Of a DNA stretch of 64,000 bases, positions 63,862 through 64,000 are shown in pieces. Both the position numbers and the translations under genes were made by a program. This DNA comes from Corallium rubrum (Eukaryota; Cnidaria; Anthozoa; Scleralcyonacea; Coralliidae), in assembly GCA_964035015.1 (NCBI GenBank), contig OZ036000.1, positions 4,685,709-4,749,708 on the forward strand, given 5' to 3'. The notes under the pieces are model-generated. The model saw nothing but the letters and a program-made list of their open reading frames with translations, made no database searches and was not told the origin of the DNA. Every line of letters begins with the position of its first letter. Position 1 is the first letter of the stretch.

Positions 63862-64000
63862 ATGATTTAACTAACAATACAAGTTATACGAAACATTGCC
63901 TTAAGACTGCAGCAGCCAGTCATGGACGTCACTCGCTTCTTACCATACTGCTTATAATAATACTAATACAGGGAATCGTATAGGTGTCGACAGCTTCTCT

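Overview
This is a eukaryotic, metazoan genomic window. It has long AT-rich introns with GT/AG splice sites, three conserved animal genes, many short terminal-inverted-repeat (TIR) elements, a 5S-rRNA-derived SINE and very large micro/minisatellite arrays. Gene content and repeat style suggest a cnidarian, possibly an anthozoan, but this is an inference from texture; no species is claimed. No prokaryotic, CRISPR, rRNA-operon or tRNA signal was found.

Layout. 1-25 kb: mostly non-coding. It holds one possible small secreted peptide gene (minus strand, 1061-1342), a decayed recombinase-like ORF (9272-9625) and about a dozen recognisable mobile elements (hAT, Harbinger, Mutator-like, TA-target and TTAA-target MITEs, 5S-SINE copies). 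It also holds a satellite block (about 19.6-22.5 kb) and an inverted-arm composite (23.5-24.8 kb). 25.1-27.4 kb: ENSA/ARPP19 (endosulfine) on the minus strand, 3 coding exons. 27.8-38.7 kb: GLMP (lysosomal membrane protein NCU-G1) on the plus strand, 4 coding exons; the two start codons are divergent and 405 bp apart. GLMP intron 2 carries an intact 1275-residue R2-superfamily non-LTR retrotransposon ORF sitting inside a (GTGTA)n array, plus three TIR elements in the same array. GLMP intron 3 carries a nest of elements whose core is a Mutator-like element with a RecQ-like helicase fragment. 41.5-63.9 kb: a complete ubiquilin gene (plus strand, 19 coding exons, 586 residues: UBL, STI1 repeats, UBA), whose introns hold seven unrelated simple-repeat arrays and many MITEs.

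Functional view. ENSA (PP2A-B55 inhibitor), GLMP (lysosomal transporter partner) and ubiquilin (proteasome/autophagy shuttle) are housekeeping genes and do not form a pathway or operon. The unusual biology is in the mobile DNA: an apparently intact microsatellite-resident retrotransposon, an insertion-rich pentamer array, a gene-fragment-carrying element nested at several levels, and insertions whose target sites can be read directly from uninterrupted relatives elsewhere in the window.
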